A stretch of DNA of 43,802 nucleotides, from positions 1-43,802 of the forward strand of contig JBCDLG010000012.1 of the NCBI GenBank assembly GCA_038745625.1, given 5' to 3'. This stretch comes from Parvularcula sp038745625. Its GTDB lineage: Bacteria > Pseudomonadota > Alphaproteobacteria > Caulobacterales > Parvularculaceae. Made by a program: the position numbers and the translations under genes. The stretch's first letter is position 1. Each line of letters begins with the position of its first letter. Below are positions 1 through 7,778 of the stretch, piece by piece. Below the pieces are notes generated by a model. That model searched no databases. It saw only the letters and a list, made by a program, of their open reading frames with translations, and was not told the DNA's origin.

Positions 1-1136
1 CTGTCAGCCGTCACCAGAAAAGCCGACTTGCCTGGCTCCGCCAAGACTGAGCGAAGGGTCAGCGCGACAAAGTCGGCCTCTTCCTCCTGATCCTTGGCAA
101 CGGCCACCTCCAAACCCTGCAAAGCATCACTCGCGCGCCCTTCGCTCTGGAAACGGACGAAACGATCATACCACGTATCTGTCGCCTCCGCAGGCATCAG
201 CGCCAAAGACACCAACCGGCGGCGAAACACCTCGCCGTCATCCGATGTGAGCGGTAGCTCACGCACGGATTCGCGACCGCGCCCTTCGAAGTCTCTTTCT
301 AGAAACTCTTTATACGCATATTGTGGATGTGGCGCCTCAATCTTGCACCAATCATCGTCGGTTATATCGCGGTCGAGCCCTGGCAGGATCACCGCACCCA
401 AGGTTGTATTTGCGATCGACTTGATAAAGGCCGCCGAGGACGGCGTGGTTCCGATAAAACCAGCGGCGATGACGGGGCCTGTGCGGGCCGACTGGGCGAT
501 ACTGCCCGCCACTGCTTTGAGAACGTCCTTACGCCGACGACGGGCGCCAACCAGACCCTGCTCCGTTAGCCACGCGGGCCAGGCCTCTGCCGCCAAACCG
601 ATCACGGACAGAACGTCCTGCCAATGCTCTGCGCCATCCGTGAGCGTAGGATCATCCCCAAGCGCCGCAAGCTCCGCTGGCGTGATCTCATGCTCCGTCA
701 AAAGATCATAAGTGCGTGCCAGCTCATCAGCGGCGCGCAGAGCGGTGGCCCAGTCCGGCGCGCCAGCCTCGGTTCTTGACCGGGCTTCACGGTAAATCGA
801 GGCCAGTTTAAGCCTTTTCGTTGTCGCGTGAGGCGCTTCGGTGAGCGGTCCCAAGCGAAGCTCCGCATCAAAACTGACGGCATCCTCCTCGCTCAAATCC
901 GCAATGGCGACCAATCGCGGGAGCAGCAGCGTCTCACCGCGCGCCCGGCGTGAGAAACTCTCGCGCAGGGCACGGACCGCCCGGCGGCTGGGCAAGAAAA
1001 GAGTTGTCTGCGGAAGAGTTTGATCCTCGAGATCGGCGAGCAGCGTCGCCACGAGATCATCAAAGAAGGGCCGACCAGGCGGGACAGAAAAAAGATGCGG
1101 CGCATCCCAAGCGCGGAGCTCGTCAGCGCGGATCAT
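1..1136 (-). CDS. addB: Double-strand break repair protein AddB, N-terminal part (cut by window start)
   Basis: The reading frame is open from an ATG at 1136 to the window edge (378 codons seen); the C-terminal part lies outside. The start reads MIRADELRAWDAPHLFSVPPG, followed by a segment with LFLPSRRAVRALRESF and then LLLPRL. This order (VPPG, then L-P-SRRA-RALRE, then LLLPR) is typical of the N-terminal domain of alphaproteobacterial AddB. A later HPQYAYKEFLE stretch also fits. AddB works with AddA as a helicase-nuclease that processes broken DNA ends for RecA. It begins 15 nt after the murU stop in a tightly packed minus-strand operon. The C-terminal iron-sulfur nuclease domain expected in AddB cannot be checked here. 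The call rests on these motifs plus the usual tsaE-kinase-nucleotidyltransferase-addB order in alphaproteobacteria. Confidence 0.85.
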   Translation of the reverse strand, partial: MIRADELRAWDAPHLFSVPPGRPFFDDLVATLLADLEDQTLPQTTLFLPSRRAVRALRESFSRRARGETLLLPRLVAIADLSEEDAVSFDAELRLGPLTEAPHATTKRLKLASIYREARSRTEAGAPDWATALRAADELARTYDLLTEHEITPAELAALGDDPTLTDGAEHWQDVLSVIGLAAEAWPAWLTEQGLVGARRRRKDVLKAVAGSIAQSARTGPVIAAGFIGTTPSSAAFIKSIANTTLGAVILPGLDRDITDDDWCKIEAPHPQYAYKEFLERDFEGRGRESVRELPLTSDDGEVFRRRLVSLALMPAEATDTWYDRFVRFQSEGRASDALQGLEVAVAKDQEEEADFVALTLRSVLAEPGKSAFLVTAD

Positions 1137-1151
1137 GCCGCGCCACGCCTG

Positions 1152-1856
1152 TCAGCGTGCGGCCAGACGCTCCTCTGCTCGCGCGTGCCCTTCAGGGTCG
1201 CCGACATGCATCCAGCCGCCGTCGAACACAACGCCGCGGAACCGGCCGCGCTCTTGCGCCTTGGCCCAAAAGGCCCGGGTCGAGACGGGCTCAACCTTGG
1301 CGCCAGCGAATAGCTCCGGACGCAGAATTTGCAGGCCTGTAAAGACGAACGCCTCACCCTCGCCCTTCGGCCGCAGCGCGCCGCCAGGCCCAAGGGTGAA
1401 GTCCCCCTCCCCGTCATAGCCCGATGCCTGATCAAGCCGTGCCAGGAGTAACAGGGCGTCAGTCTCGTCATCCCAATGCTGTTTAAGAACGTCCGTGGCC
1501 GCATGGTCGCCTTCGAGAAGGATCGAGTCGGTGTTGGTGCAGAAAAATGGCGCCGACCCTAGGAGCGGCAGAGCTTTGACGATGCCGCCGCCGGTTTCAA
1601 GCCGCTCGCCGCGCTCATCGGAGATCAGAATCTCCACATCGCTCCGACCAGAAAGGTGGGCTTCGAGCCTGTCCGCCTTGTGATGAACGTTGACGACCGC
1701 GCGCGAAACGCCGCCGCGGATGAGCGTCGCCAGCGCGTAGTCGATCAGCGCCTGGCCGCGCACCGAGATCAATGGCTTGGGCGTCTCAGGATCAAGGCTC
1801 CGGATTCGCGTGCCGAGGCCCGCCGCGAGCACCATCGCGGTGGTCACCTCAACCAT
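1152..1856 (-). CDS. murU: MurNAc-1-phosphate uridylyltransferase-like nucleotidyltransferase
   Basis: Protein of 234 aa. The N-terminus MVEVTTAMVLAAGLGTR continues to PETPKPLI, which is the sugar-nucleotidyltransferase signature (G-x-G-T-R and PKP). The family makes NDP-sugars from sugar 1-phosphates. Sitting directly after the anomeric sugar kinase gene, it is best read as MurU, which turns MurNAc-1-P into UDP-MurNAc in the cytoplasm and recycles cell-wall sugar past the fosfomycin-sensitive MurA step. That pathway is known from Pseudomonas; its use here is inferred. A longer in-frame start exists upstream (2138), but it would overlap the kinase gene by almost 300 nt. The ATG at 1856 overlaps the kinase stop by 8 nt (ATGGTTGA) and starts just before the conserved LAAG motif, so it is preferred. 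Confidence 0.85.
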   Translation of the reverse strand: MVEVTTAMVLAAGLGTRIRSLDPETPKPLISVRGQALIDYALATLIRGGVSRAVVNVHHKADRLEAHLSGRSDVEILISDERGERLETGGGIVKALPLLGSAPFFCTNTDSILLEGDHAATDVLKQHWDDETDALLLLARLDQASGYDGEGDFTLGPGGALRPKGEGEAFVFTGLQILRPELFAGAKVEPVSTRAFWAKAQERGRFRGVVFDGGWMHVGDPEGHARAEERLAAR

Positions 1857-2922
1857 GGAGCAATTCGGGTGCGATGTCGGCGATGACCGCCCTGACGGGA
1901 GCCACGGCCGGGCGCTGGAGGTCTTGGGCAAAAAACCGCCGCACGCGGGGCAAAAGGTCGAGATAACGCCGCTTGCCATCGCGATGAGCGAGGCGAGCAA
2001 AAATGCCCAGGATCTTGGCGTTCCGCTGGGCCGCCAGGATCGCATAGTCAGTCGCAAAGGCCTCCGGGTCGGATGCGCCGTCGACACCCCGGTGATAAAG
2101 GCTCTCGCGTATGGCTGGATCCACGTCGCGGCGCGCATCCTCGATCAAGGACACCCAGTCATAGGCGGCCTGGCCGACCATGAGGTCCTGGAAATCGATC
2201 ACGCCGACCCTATCACCACAGACCATAAGATTGTCGGCGTGAAAGTCCCGATGCACCCAATTGGCCGGAGCCGAGAGGCGGCCCATAATCTCAGCCCATG
2301 CCCCGGCAAGCCGTCGATCCTCGTCATCTGTCAGGTCTTTGCCGAGAACCTTCGGAAAGAACCATTCGGCAAGCAGCCCAGCCTCGGTCTCGAGCGCGAA
2401 GGCGTCATACGTTTGGAAGACCCAGCCGTTCTGCGGGCCAGGCGCCGCTGGACACGAGCGAAGCGCGTCCAGGGCATCAGCTGCAGCGCTGTAAAGGCGC
2501 TCTTCAACACCCTTGGTGAAGGACGCGAGCGCGACACGCTCATCACCCAGATCCTCGACAATGCCAAAGCCGTTCTCAGCGTCCATCTCGACCATCGACG
2601 GCACGAGGAGACCGCATTCATCAAGGATGATCGACGCGGCGTGATAGGCGGGAAGCGCATTGCCGGGACCACGCACCATGGCGACGTAGCCGAGCGCACG
2701 CCGCTCATCCTCGGTCGCGCCTGGCGGGCATGGCGATGCGATCGCGGCGGTTGGCGCGTCCATCAACAGCGCCTGATGTGGCCCACCAACCAACCGGAAG
2801 TACTGCCGGATGGAGGCATCGGAACCCAGTGGCTCGACGGTCGCGTCGGCCCATGGGGTGGACGCGAGAAATCGGGCGCGTGCCTCAGCACGGCTGATCG
2901 TGCGCTCTGCGGCAGCGTTCAT
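1849..2922 (-). CDS. amgK: Anomeric MurNAc/GlcNAc kinase, aminoglycoside-phosphotransferase fold
   Basis: Protein of 357 aa. It carries the phosphotransferase (APH) catalytic motif HRDFHADN and the metal-binding IDFQD motif, with GSDASIRQYFRL near the N-terminus in the nucleotide-loop region. AmgK phosphorylates the anomeric carbon of MurNAc or GlcNAc. The next gene is the matching nucleotidyltransferase, so the pair forms a peptidoglycan sugar-recycling module. The ATG at 2922 overlaps the tsaE stop as ATGA and has GGGAG five nt upstream; an in-frame start 33 nt earlier has no such support. The overlaps on both sides suggest translational coupling from tsaE through murU. Older annotation often calls this family an aminoglycoside phosphotransferase; there is no reason to infer drug resistance. 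Confidence 0.85.
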   Translation of the reverse strand: MNAAAERTISRAEARARFLASTPWADATVEPLGSDASIRQYFRLVGGPHQALLMDAPTAAIASPCPPGATEDERRALGYVAMVRGPGNALPAYHAASIILDECGLLVPSMVEMDAENGFGIVEDLGDERVALASFTKGVEERLYSAAADALDALRSCPAAPGPQNGWVFQTYDAFALETEAGLLAEWFFPKVLGKDLTDDEDRRLAGAWAEIMGRLSAPANWVHRDFHADNLMVCGDRVGVIDFQDLMVGQAAYDWVSLIEDARRDVDPAIRESLYHRGVDGASDPEAFATDYAILAAQRNAKILGIFARLAHRDGKRRYLDLLPRVRRFFAQDLQRPAVAPVRAVIADIAPELLHG

Positions 2923-3380
2923 GTTGTCTCCCAATGCGCCATGCGTTCTGTCCATTCCTTGCCCAAAGGGCGCCAGATGATCTCTCGTCCCTCATCACGG
3001 TGGCTGATCGTGATCTCGAGCCGCGCCTTAGGCAGTAGGTCTTCTGCCCGGTCCGGCCACTCGATGAGCGTGATGCCGACCTCGAACATAGCCTCAAGCC
3101 CAAGCTCCCACGCGTCCGCTGGGTTCTCCAAGCGGTAGAGATCGACGTGAAAGATGGGAGTTTCGAATTCGTAAGCCTCGATGAGAGCATAGGTCGGACT
3201 GGGGACGTCAATCGGCGCCCCGGCTCGGGCGCGGATGAGGGATCGGATCAGCGTCGTCTTGCCCGCCCCCAGATCACCGGTCAGGGTCACGCAGTCACCG
3301 CGGCGCAGGACCTCAGCCAATCGCGCACCGAGGTCTTCTGTCTCCTTTTCCGATGGGCAGAGAACTGGCACAGATAACAT
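2919..3380 (-). CDS. tsaE: tRNA N6-threonylcarbamoyladenosine biosynthesis ATPase TsaE
   Basis: Protein of 153 aa, normal for the family. The Walker A motif GDLGAGKTT is at residues 35-43, followed by SPTY, HVDLYRL and IEWPDRAE, all TsaE hallmarks. TsaE hydrolyses ATP in the TsaB-TsaD-TsaE complex that makes the t6A modification at position 37 of ANN-decoding tRNAs. It is the first visible gene of the minus-strand operon leading through amgK and murU to addB. It is divergent from the ferredoxin gene, with 61 nt between the starts, which must hold both promoters. Confidence 0.95.
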   Translation of the reverse strand: MLSVPVLCPSEKETEDLGARLAEVLRRGDCVTLTGDLGAGKTTLIRSLIRARAGAPIDVPSPTYALIEAYEFETPIFHVDLYRLENPADAWELGLEAMFEVGITLIEWPDRAEDLLPKARLEITISHRDEGREIIWRPLGKEWTERMAHWETT

Positions 3381-3441
3381 CGCCTTGCAGAAACTGAGCG
3401 CGCAACGCTACCCCAACAAAGACGACAGAGGAAAGAACACC

Positions 3442-3762
3442 GTGGTTCAAATCACCTACATCGAACATGACGGCACCGAACACCAGATTGACGCCGAGGC
3501 CGGCATGACCCTGATGGAGGTGGCTGTGAAACACGGCGTGCCGGGCATCGATGCCGATTGCGGCGGCGCCTGCGCTTGCGCGACCTGCCATGTCTATTTG
3601 GACGAGACCTTCACTGCGGTCATTGGCGAACCCTCAGCGATGGAGGAATCGATGCTCGATTTCGCATCGGAACGACAAGACACCTCGCGCCTCAGTTGCC
3701 AAGTCGGTGTGTCGGACAAGCTTGAGGGCATGAAAGTGAAGCTTCCCGAATTCCAAGGTTGA
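3442..3762 (+). CDS. 2Fe-2S ferredoxin, adrenodoxin type
   Basis: Protein of 106 aa. The cluster-binding cysteines read C-x5-C-x2-C in DCGGACACATCHVY, with the fourth in LSCQV, as in adrenodoxin/FdxB-type ferredoxins. It carries single electrons in the cytoplasm, for example to iron-sulfur assembly or to P450/Rieske partners; the partner is not visible here. The GTG at 3442 is chosen because AGAGGAAAG lies six nt upstream and the protein then starts at the conserved VQITYIE strand. An in-frame opening back to 3235 would run through the divergent tsaE gene. Its TGA overlaps the next gene's TTG start. Confidence 0.9.
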   Translation: MVQITYIEHDGTEHQIDAEAGMTLMEVAVKHGVPGIDADCGGACACATCHVYLDETFTAVIGEPSAMEESMLDFASERQDTSRLSCQVGVSDKLEGMKVKLPEFQG

Positions 3763-4223
3763 CGACCGAGCCGGACGAGCATGGGCAAGCAGGCCCAACG
3801 ACGCCCGGTTCGGATCCCCGACCGGAGATCACCGCCGCCGTCACCCGCGGCGCCGCCAGCCTGCTGATTGATATGGGCTATGCGCCCTTCGCCGAGCTTA
3901 CGCTGCCAAATGGAAGGCGGGCGGATATTGTTGGCCTCTCCGACAAAGGCGACATCATCATGGTCGAAGTGAAGTCGTGCCGAGCAGACTTTGATGTCGA
4001 TAACAAATGGCCCGAGTACAAAGACTATTGCGACCAATTCTTCTTTGCAGTCAGCGAAGATTTTGACACCGATCTTCTGCCTGGGGACGAGGGGCTGATC
4101 ATTGCCGATGGCTTCGGCGGGGCAGTCATCCGTGAGGCGATCACATCACGCCTTGCCGGAGCTCGTCGCAAGACAGTGTTGATAAGATTGGCAAGACAGG
4201 CATCTTTCCGCACCCAGACATGA
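3759..4223 (+). CDS. mmcB: MmcB family DNA repair protein
   Basis: Protein of 154 aa with ADIVGLSDKGDIIMVEVKSC, a restriction-endonuclease-like core (D, then E-x-K) characteristic of MmcB. The family is a putative nuclease linked to survival after mitomycin C, known from Caulobacter; its exact reaction is not established. The only start that keeps the whole domain is a TTG at 3759, which overlaps the ferredoxin stop as TTGA, so translation is probably coupled. The first ATG nearby (3781) is out of frame. A strong stem-loop begins three nt after the stop. Confidence 0.85.
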   Translation: MTTEPDEHGQAGPTTPGSDPRPEITAAVTRGAASLLIDMGYAPFAELTLPNGRRADIVGLSDKGDIIMVEVKSCRADFDVDNKWPEYKDYCDQFFFAVSEDFDTDLLPGDEGLIIADGFGGAVIREAITSRLAGARRKTVLIRLARQASFRTQT

Positions 4224-4225
4224 AG

Positions 4226-4257
4226 GCGGCGGTGCTGTGGGGGAGCAGCACCGCCGC
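4226..4257. terminator. Perfect 12-bp stem-loop between convergent genes
   Basis: GCGGCGGTGCTG at 4226-4237 pairs exactly with 4246-4257 around an 8-nt loop. It starts three nt after the mmcB stop and lies in the 150-nt gap before the convergent HAD phosphatase gene. There is no T-run on either strand, so it is not a textbook intrinsic terminator. It may still work as a two-way terminator or RNA 3'-end stabiliser. The rest of the gap, to 4373, shows nothing recognisable. Confidence 0.5.
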
Positions 4258-4373
4258 AAAGATCACGGGGCCCGATAAAACGGCCGCATGAAGCCGCAGT
4301 GTGGTGGGTGGGGAATCACTGACGGCAAGAATGTCTTACTCTTGTCATTTCGGTAGTAAAGCGAATCTTTTCT

Positions 4374-5075
4374 TCAGTGTTCTTGAGTAACGAGTGTTAA
4401 CTCTTGTTGCAGTGCAGTATGAGAAGTGTGAATTCTTATCGCTCCGGCCGCAACAAGGCGCTCCGCATGGTCTTCAAGGCAGTGCCCACCCCCGGTGAAG
4501 CCCCAAACCTGCATGCCGGCGTTGACGCCCGCCTCCACGCCAAAGGGGCTGTCCTCGATCACGATGCACACGCCGGGATCAGCGCCGATTCGTTCGGCCG
4601 CATAAAGAAAGACATCAGGCGCGGGTTTTCCATGCGTCACATGCTCAGCCGAATAGACATGGGGAGCGACGTAGGGTGAGAAACCGTAACGCTCGATCTT
4701 GCTGTCGAGAAAAACCTGGCGAGACGACGACGCGACGGCGGTCTTCAGGCCAAGCGCCTGTGCCGTTTTCAAGGTTTCAAGCGCGCCCGGCACGGGCTGC
4801 ATAAGATGGCGTGACGCACGGCGGGTCTCAATCAGCCCAACAAACAGTGATTCGCCTTCATCGTCGGTCGGCGCGCGGCCGAGAACCTCCGCATACCCTT
4901 GCAGCAATTCTTCGCGGAATCGGTCGTCACGCTTACCGGTGAAGCGGCGGATGATATCACCGGGGGCCCATGAAAAGCCCTTGTCGCGCAGGAACTCTGC
5001 GCTGTCTTCGAGGCCCACGACCTCGCTGTCGACGAGGACGCCGTCACAATCGAAAAGGACGGCGTCCATCATCAT
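4374..5075 (-). CDS. HAD-superfamily phosphatase (subfamily IA)
   Basis: Protein of 233 aa with all four HAD motifs: FDCDGVLVDS (nucleophile Asp and acid/base Asp), ASSSRQ, HGKPAPD (Lys) and IEDSPFG. The insert after motif I is a helical cap, as in beta-phosphoglucomutase or phosphoglycolate/6-phosphogluconate phosphatases. The substrate cannot be read from sequence. It follows hppA by 17 nt in the same direction and is probably cotranscribed. The start has three ATGs in a row (5075, 5072, 5069) with only a weak ribosome site, so the exact first codon is open. Confidence 0.85.
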   Translation of the reverse strand: MMMDAVLFDCDGVLVDSEVVGLEDSAEFLRDKGFSWAPGDIIRRFTGKRDDRFREELLQGYAEVLGRAPTDDEGESLFVGLIETRRASRHLMQPVPGALETLKTAQALGLKTAVASSSRQVFLDSKIERYGFSPYVAPHVYSAEHVTHGKPAPDVFLYAAERIGADPGVCIVIEDSPFGVEAGVNAGMQVWGFTGGGHCLEDHAERLVAAGAIRIHTSHTALQQELTLVTQEH

Positions 5076-5092
5076 CGTTCAGTGCTCAGACC

Positions 5093-7264
5093 TTAAGACA
5101 GGCTGGCGAGGTAGGCGAGGAGCAAGAGCGCCACGATATTGGTGATCTTGATCATCGGGTTCACAGCTGGACCAGCCGTGTCCTTGTAAGGGTCACCCAC
5201 TGTGTCACCAGTGACGGCGGCTTTGTGGGCTTCGGAGCCCTTTCCGCCGTGGTTGCCGTCCTCGATATACTTCTTGGCGTTGTCCCATGCGCCGCCGCCG
5301 GCCGTCATTGAAAGTGCCAGGAAGAGGCCAGTGACGATCACGCCCATCAGCATCGCGCCGACGGCAGAGAGCGCAGCCGCGGTGCCTGCGATCATACCGA
5401 CGAAGAGATAGACCACGATCGGCCCCAGGATCGGCAAGAGCGAGGGGATGATCATCTCCTTGATCGCCGCGCCGGTGAGAAGGTTCACAGCCTGGGCGTA
5501 GTCAGGCTTTTCGGTGCCTTCCATAATACCAGGCTTCTCACGGAACTGACGGCGCACCTCTTCAACGATCGCAGCCGCTGCCCGGCCCACGGCCTGCATC
5601 GCCATGGAGCCAAAGAGGAACGGCAGAAGACCACCAGCGAAAAGGCCGACAATCACGTAAGGGTTGATCAGCGAGTAGTCCGGGACAATGCCGTTGAAAA
5701 ACGGATACTGATCCGGATGCGCGGCAAAGTAGCGAAGGTCCTCAGCATACGCCGCGAACAGAACAAGAGCGCCGAGACCGGCGGAACCGATCGCATAGCC
5801 CTTGGTGACAGCTTTGGTCGTGTTACCCACAGCGTCGAGCGCATCGGTGGTGTCACGAACCGAGCCCTCAAGCTCTGCCATCTCAGCGATGCCGCCTGCG
5901 TTGTCAGTCACCGGGCCAAAAGCATCGAGCGCTACGATCATACCGGCCAGCGCCAGCATCGTCGTCACAGCGATCGCGATGCCGTAGAGGCCAGCGAGGT
6001 TAAACGCCGCGATGATGCCGATGATGATGATGAGCGCAGGCAGCGCGGTCGCTTCCATCGACACAGCGAGACCTTGGATCACATTGGTGCCGTGGCCGCT
6101 TTCTGACGCTGCGGCCACCGACTTCACCGGGCGGAAGCCCGTGCCGGTGTAGTACTCCGTCACCCAGACGATGGCGCCGGTCACAACCAGACCCAAAAGA
6201 CCGCAAATGAAGAGACCGAAGCCGTTGAAGGTCCGCACACCTTCACCGCCGAGGCCAGCAATTTCATAGTCTTGTTGGAAGCCTGTGACGAGCGAGGTCA
6301 CCAGGAGAAGCGCGACAACCGACATCACGCCCGTGGCGATGAGGCCTTTGTAGAGCGCGCCCATCACATTGGTCGAACCTTGACCGAGCTTGACGAAGTA
6401 CGTGCCGCCAATCGACGTCAAGATGCAGGCGCCGCCAATGGCGAGCGGGTAAAGCATGAAGCGCTGCACCGCTGAGATGCCGTCACCTTCCGCCATCGGA
6501 ACACCGGCGAAGAGGATGGAAGCCAAAACCATCGTGGCCGCGATCGTCACGACATAGGTTTCAAAAAGGTCGGCCGCCATGCCAGCACAGTCGCCAACAT
6601 TGTCGCCGACATTGTCGGCGATCGTTGCTGCGTTCCGTGGGTCGTCCTCGGGGATACCTGCTTCGACCTTACCGACGAGGTCACCGCCGACATCCGCGCC
6701 CTTGGTGAAGATGCCGCCGCCAAGACGCGCAAAGACCGAGATCAGCGACGCGCCGAGCGACAGCGAGACGAGGCCGTTGACCACCTGACGGCTCGACTCC
6801 TCCATCCCGAACACACCGGTGAGGAGGAAGAAGTAGACGGCAAGGCCAAGAAGCGCGAGGCCAGCGACGAGCATGCCTGTCACAGCGCCCGCCTTGAAAG
6901 CGATATCGAGGCCATGTTGCAGACCGTTCCGCGAGGCTTCCGTGGTGCGGACATTGGCGCGGACGGAGATCAGCATGCCAATAAATCCTGCGGCGCCCGA
7001 GAGAACAGCGCCGAGAAGGAAACCGACCGCCGGAACCCAATCACGGAAAAGAACCAAAAGCGCGACCATGACCACGGCGCCAACAATGCCAATGGTGATG
7101 TATTGGCGGCGCAAATAGGCAGACGCACCCTCTTGGATCGCCGATGCGATCTCTTGCATCCGCGCATTGCCCGCAGGCGCGGCAAGAACAGACTTGGTTG
7201 TAACCACGCCGTATCCCACGGCGATGAAGCCCGCCACGATGACGAGCAGCAGCGAAAAGATCAT
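5093..7264 (-). CDS. hppA: Membrane-bound H+-translocating pyrophosphatase, K+-independent type
   Basis: Protein of 723 aa, almost entirely hydrophobic helices, about 16 predicted. The pyrophosphate-binding motifs are present: DVGGDLVGKVEAGIPEDDPR and DNVGDNVGDCAGMAADLFETY, then TDNAGGIAEMAE and, near the end, GDTVGDPYKDTAGPAVNP. It hydrolyses pyrophosphate and pumps protons across the inner membrane. In GNTTKAVTKGYAIGSA the lysine (about residue 484) marks the K+-independent class; K+-dependent enzymes have alanine there. The ATG at 7264 has GGGAG five nt upstream. A HAD phosphatase gene follows 17 nt after the stop. Confidence 0.97.
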   Translation of the reverse strand: MIFSLLLVIVAGFIAVGYGVVTTKSVLAAPAGNARMQEIASAIQEGASAYLRRQYITIGIVGAVVMVALLVLFRDWVPAVGFLLGAVLSGAAGFIGMLISVRANVRTTEASRNGLQHGLDIAFKAGAVTGMLVAGLALLGLAVYFFLLTGVFGMEESSRQVVNGLVSLSLGASLISVFARLGGGIFTKGADVGGDLVGKVEAGIPEDDPRNAATIADNVGDNVGDCAGMAADLFETYVVTIAATMVLASILFAGVPMAEGDGISAVQRFMLYPLAIGGACILTSIGGTYFVKLGQGSTNVMGALYKGLIATGVMSVVALLLVTSLVTGFQQDYEIAGLGGEGVRTFNGFGLFICGLLGLVVTGAIVWVTEYYTGTGFRPVKSVAAASESGHGTNVIQGLAVSMEATALPALIIIIGIIAAFNLAGLYGIAIAVTTMLALAGMIVALDAFGPVTDNAGGIAEMAELEGSVRDTTDALDAVGNTTKAVTKGYAIGSAGLGALVLFAAYAEDLRYFAAHPDQYPFFNGIVPDYSLINPYVIVGLFAGGLLPFLFGSMAMQAVGRAAAAIVEEVRRQFREKPGIMEGTEKPDYAQAVNLLTGAAIKEMIIPSLLPILGPIVVYLFVGMIAGTAAALSAVGAMLMGVIVTGLFLALSMTAGGGAWDNAKKYIEDGNHGGKGSEAHKAAVTGDTVGDPYKDTAGPAVNPMIKITNIVALLLLAYLASLS

Positions 7265-7288
7265 AGAAACTCCCTCGACCTTCGGAAC

Positions 7289-7307
7289 CGAGCGCGCTCC
7301 GCGCTCG
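7289..7307 (-). promoter_or_regulatory. Stem-loop in hppA 5' leader
   Basis: CGAGCGCG (7289-7296) pairs perfectly with CGCGCTCG (7300-7307) around a 3-nt loop, 25 nt upstream of the hppA start. It would sit close to the 5' end of the mRNA if the promoter at 7320-7347 is right, as with leader hairpins that protect transcripts. Read on the plus strand it is followed by five Ts (7308-7312) and so resembles an intrinsic terminator, but no plus-strand gene lies upstream of it. Confidence 0.5.
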
Positions 7308-7319
7308 TTTTTCTGGCTG

Positions 7320-7347
7320 GCTCTACAGGGGTTGACGCCGAAATCAA
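7320..7347 (-). promoter_or_regulatory. Candidate hppA promoter
   Basis: On the minus strand, TTGATT (7347-7342) is followed after 15-16 nt by GTAGAG or TAGAGC, about 55 nt before the hppA start. The -35 fits well and the -10 fits poorly, so the call is tentative. No other pair in the leader looks better. Confidence 0.3.
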
Positions 7348-7651
7348 CGTGAGCCTGTCATGTTGGCCCTGTAGGAAGGCCGGAACGCTTGGTGCCGAGG
7401 TCGAGCTGGGAGGCCTAGTTGTGGATGTTTGCGGCACGAAAGAGCCGAGAATGCCTTCTTAGCAGCCGCTGGCGCGCCGAAGCGCCGCGCTGATGAAGGC
7501 CACCGGCGCCACAAGGCATGTCAACTTTTTCGCGTGACATAGAGTGCTGCTCGAGACCTCAGCGGCCAAAGCCCCGTCCGCGACATGAGCTGACACGCTT
7601 CGGTGATCGCGCAGGGCGCAGCGACGGCAACAGGGTGTTTCACGCACTGAT

Positions 7652-7664
7652 GGCCACGGTGGCC
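7652..7664. repeat. Perfect 13-nt palindrome upstream of oxidoreductase gene
   Basis: GGCCAC, one G, GTGGCC. It lies 115 nt before the oxidoreductase start. It could be a regulator site or chance in GC-rich DNA; no regulator gene sits beside it. Confidence 0.25.
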
Positions 7665-7778
7665 TGTGCGAGCCAGCCCTTCACCTCGCGGCGCCAAGAG
7701 GGCTATGGTCCCAGACAACACTTTGTCGCGACGTTCATGGGTGGTCATGTCCGTCACCATGCGGAGCAATGGACCCTA

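Larger units (their letters stand above)
7265..7778. other. Intergenic region between divergent hppA and oxidoreductase genes
   Basis: This 514-nt gap separates the hppA start (minus) from the oxidoreductase start (plus). It holds a candidate hppA promoter and leader hairpin near 7289-7347 and a short perfect palindrome at 7652-7664. Small open frames on both strands, including one of 82 codons at 7521-7769 on the minus strand, have no recognisable motif or ribosome site, so no gene is called. A GC-rich partial hairpin near 7470-7490 has nothing to terminate. Confidence 0.5.

Noticed and set aside
1849..2922. Antibiotic (aminoglycoside) resistance kinase
   Set aside because: The APH fold is shared with AmgK; the neighbouring sugar nucleotidyltransferase and the conserved tsaE-addB context point to cell-wall sugar recycling.
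1777..3138. Long open frame (453 codons) on the plus strand
   Set aside because: It lies opposite tsaE, amgK and murU, which have clear motifs, overlaps and ribosome sites. Antisense open frames are common in GC-rich genes, and this one has no recognisable domain.
4258..4373. Possible small RNA or terminator after the HAD gene
   Set aside because: No convincing stem with a T-run and no promoter; only the hairpin at 4226-4257 is supportable.
7331..7350. Further copy of the LacI-type palindrome in the hppA leader
   Set aside because: TTGA and TCAA are present, but the core ACGTTGT is absent and the spacing is wrong.
7470..7490. GC-rich hairpin with a UUCG-like loop
   Set aside because: Pairing needs a bulge and there is no upstream transcript for it to end on either strand.
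7521..7769. Possible 82-codon gene on the minus strand in the hppA/oxidoreductase gap
   Set aside because: No ribosome site, no motif, and composition no different from other chance frames in the gap.
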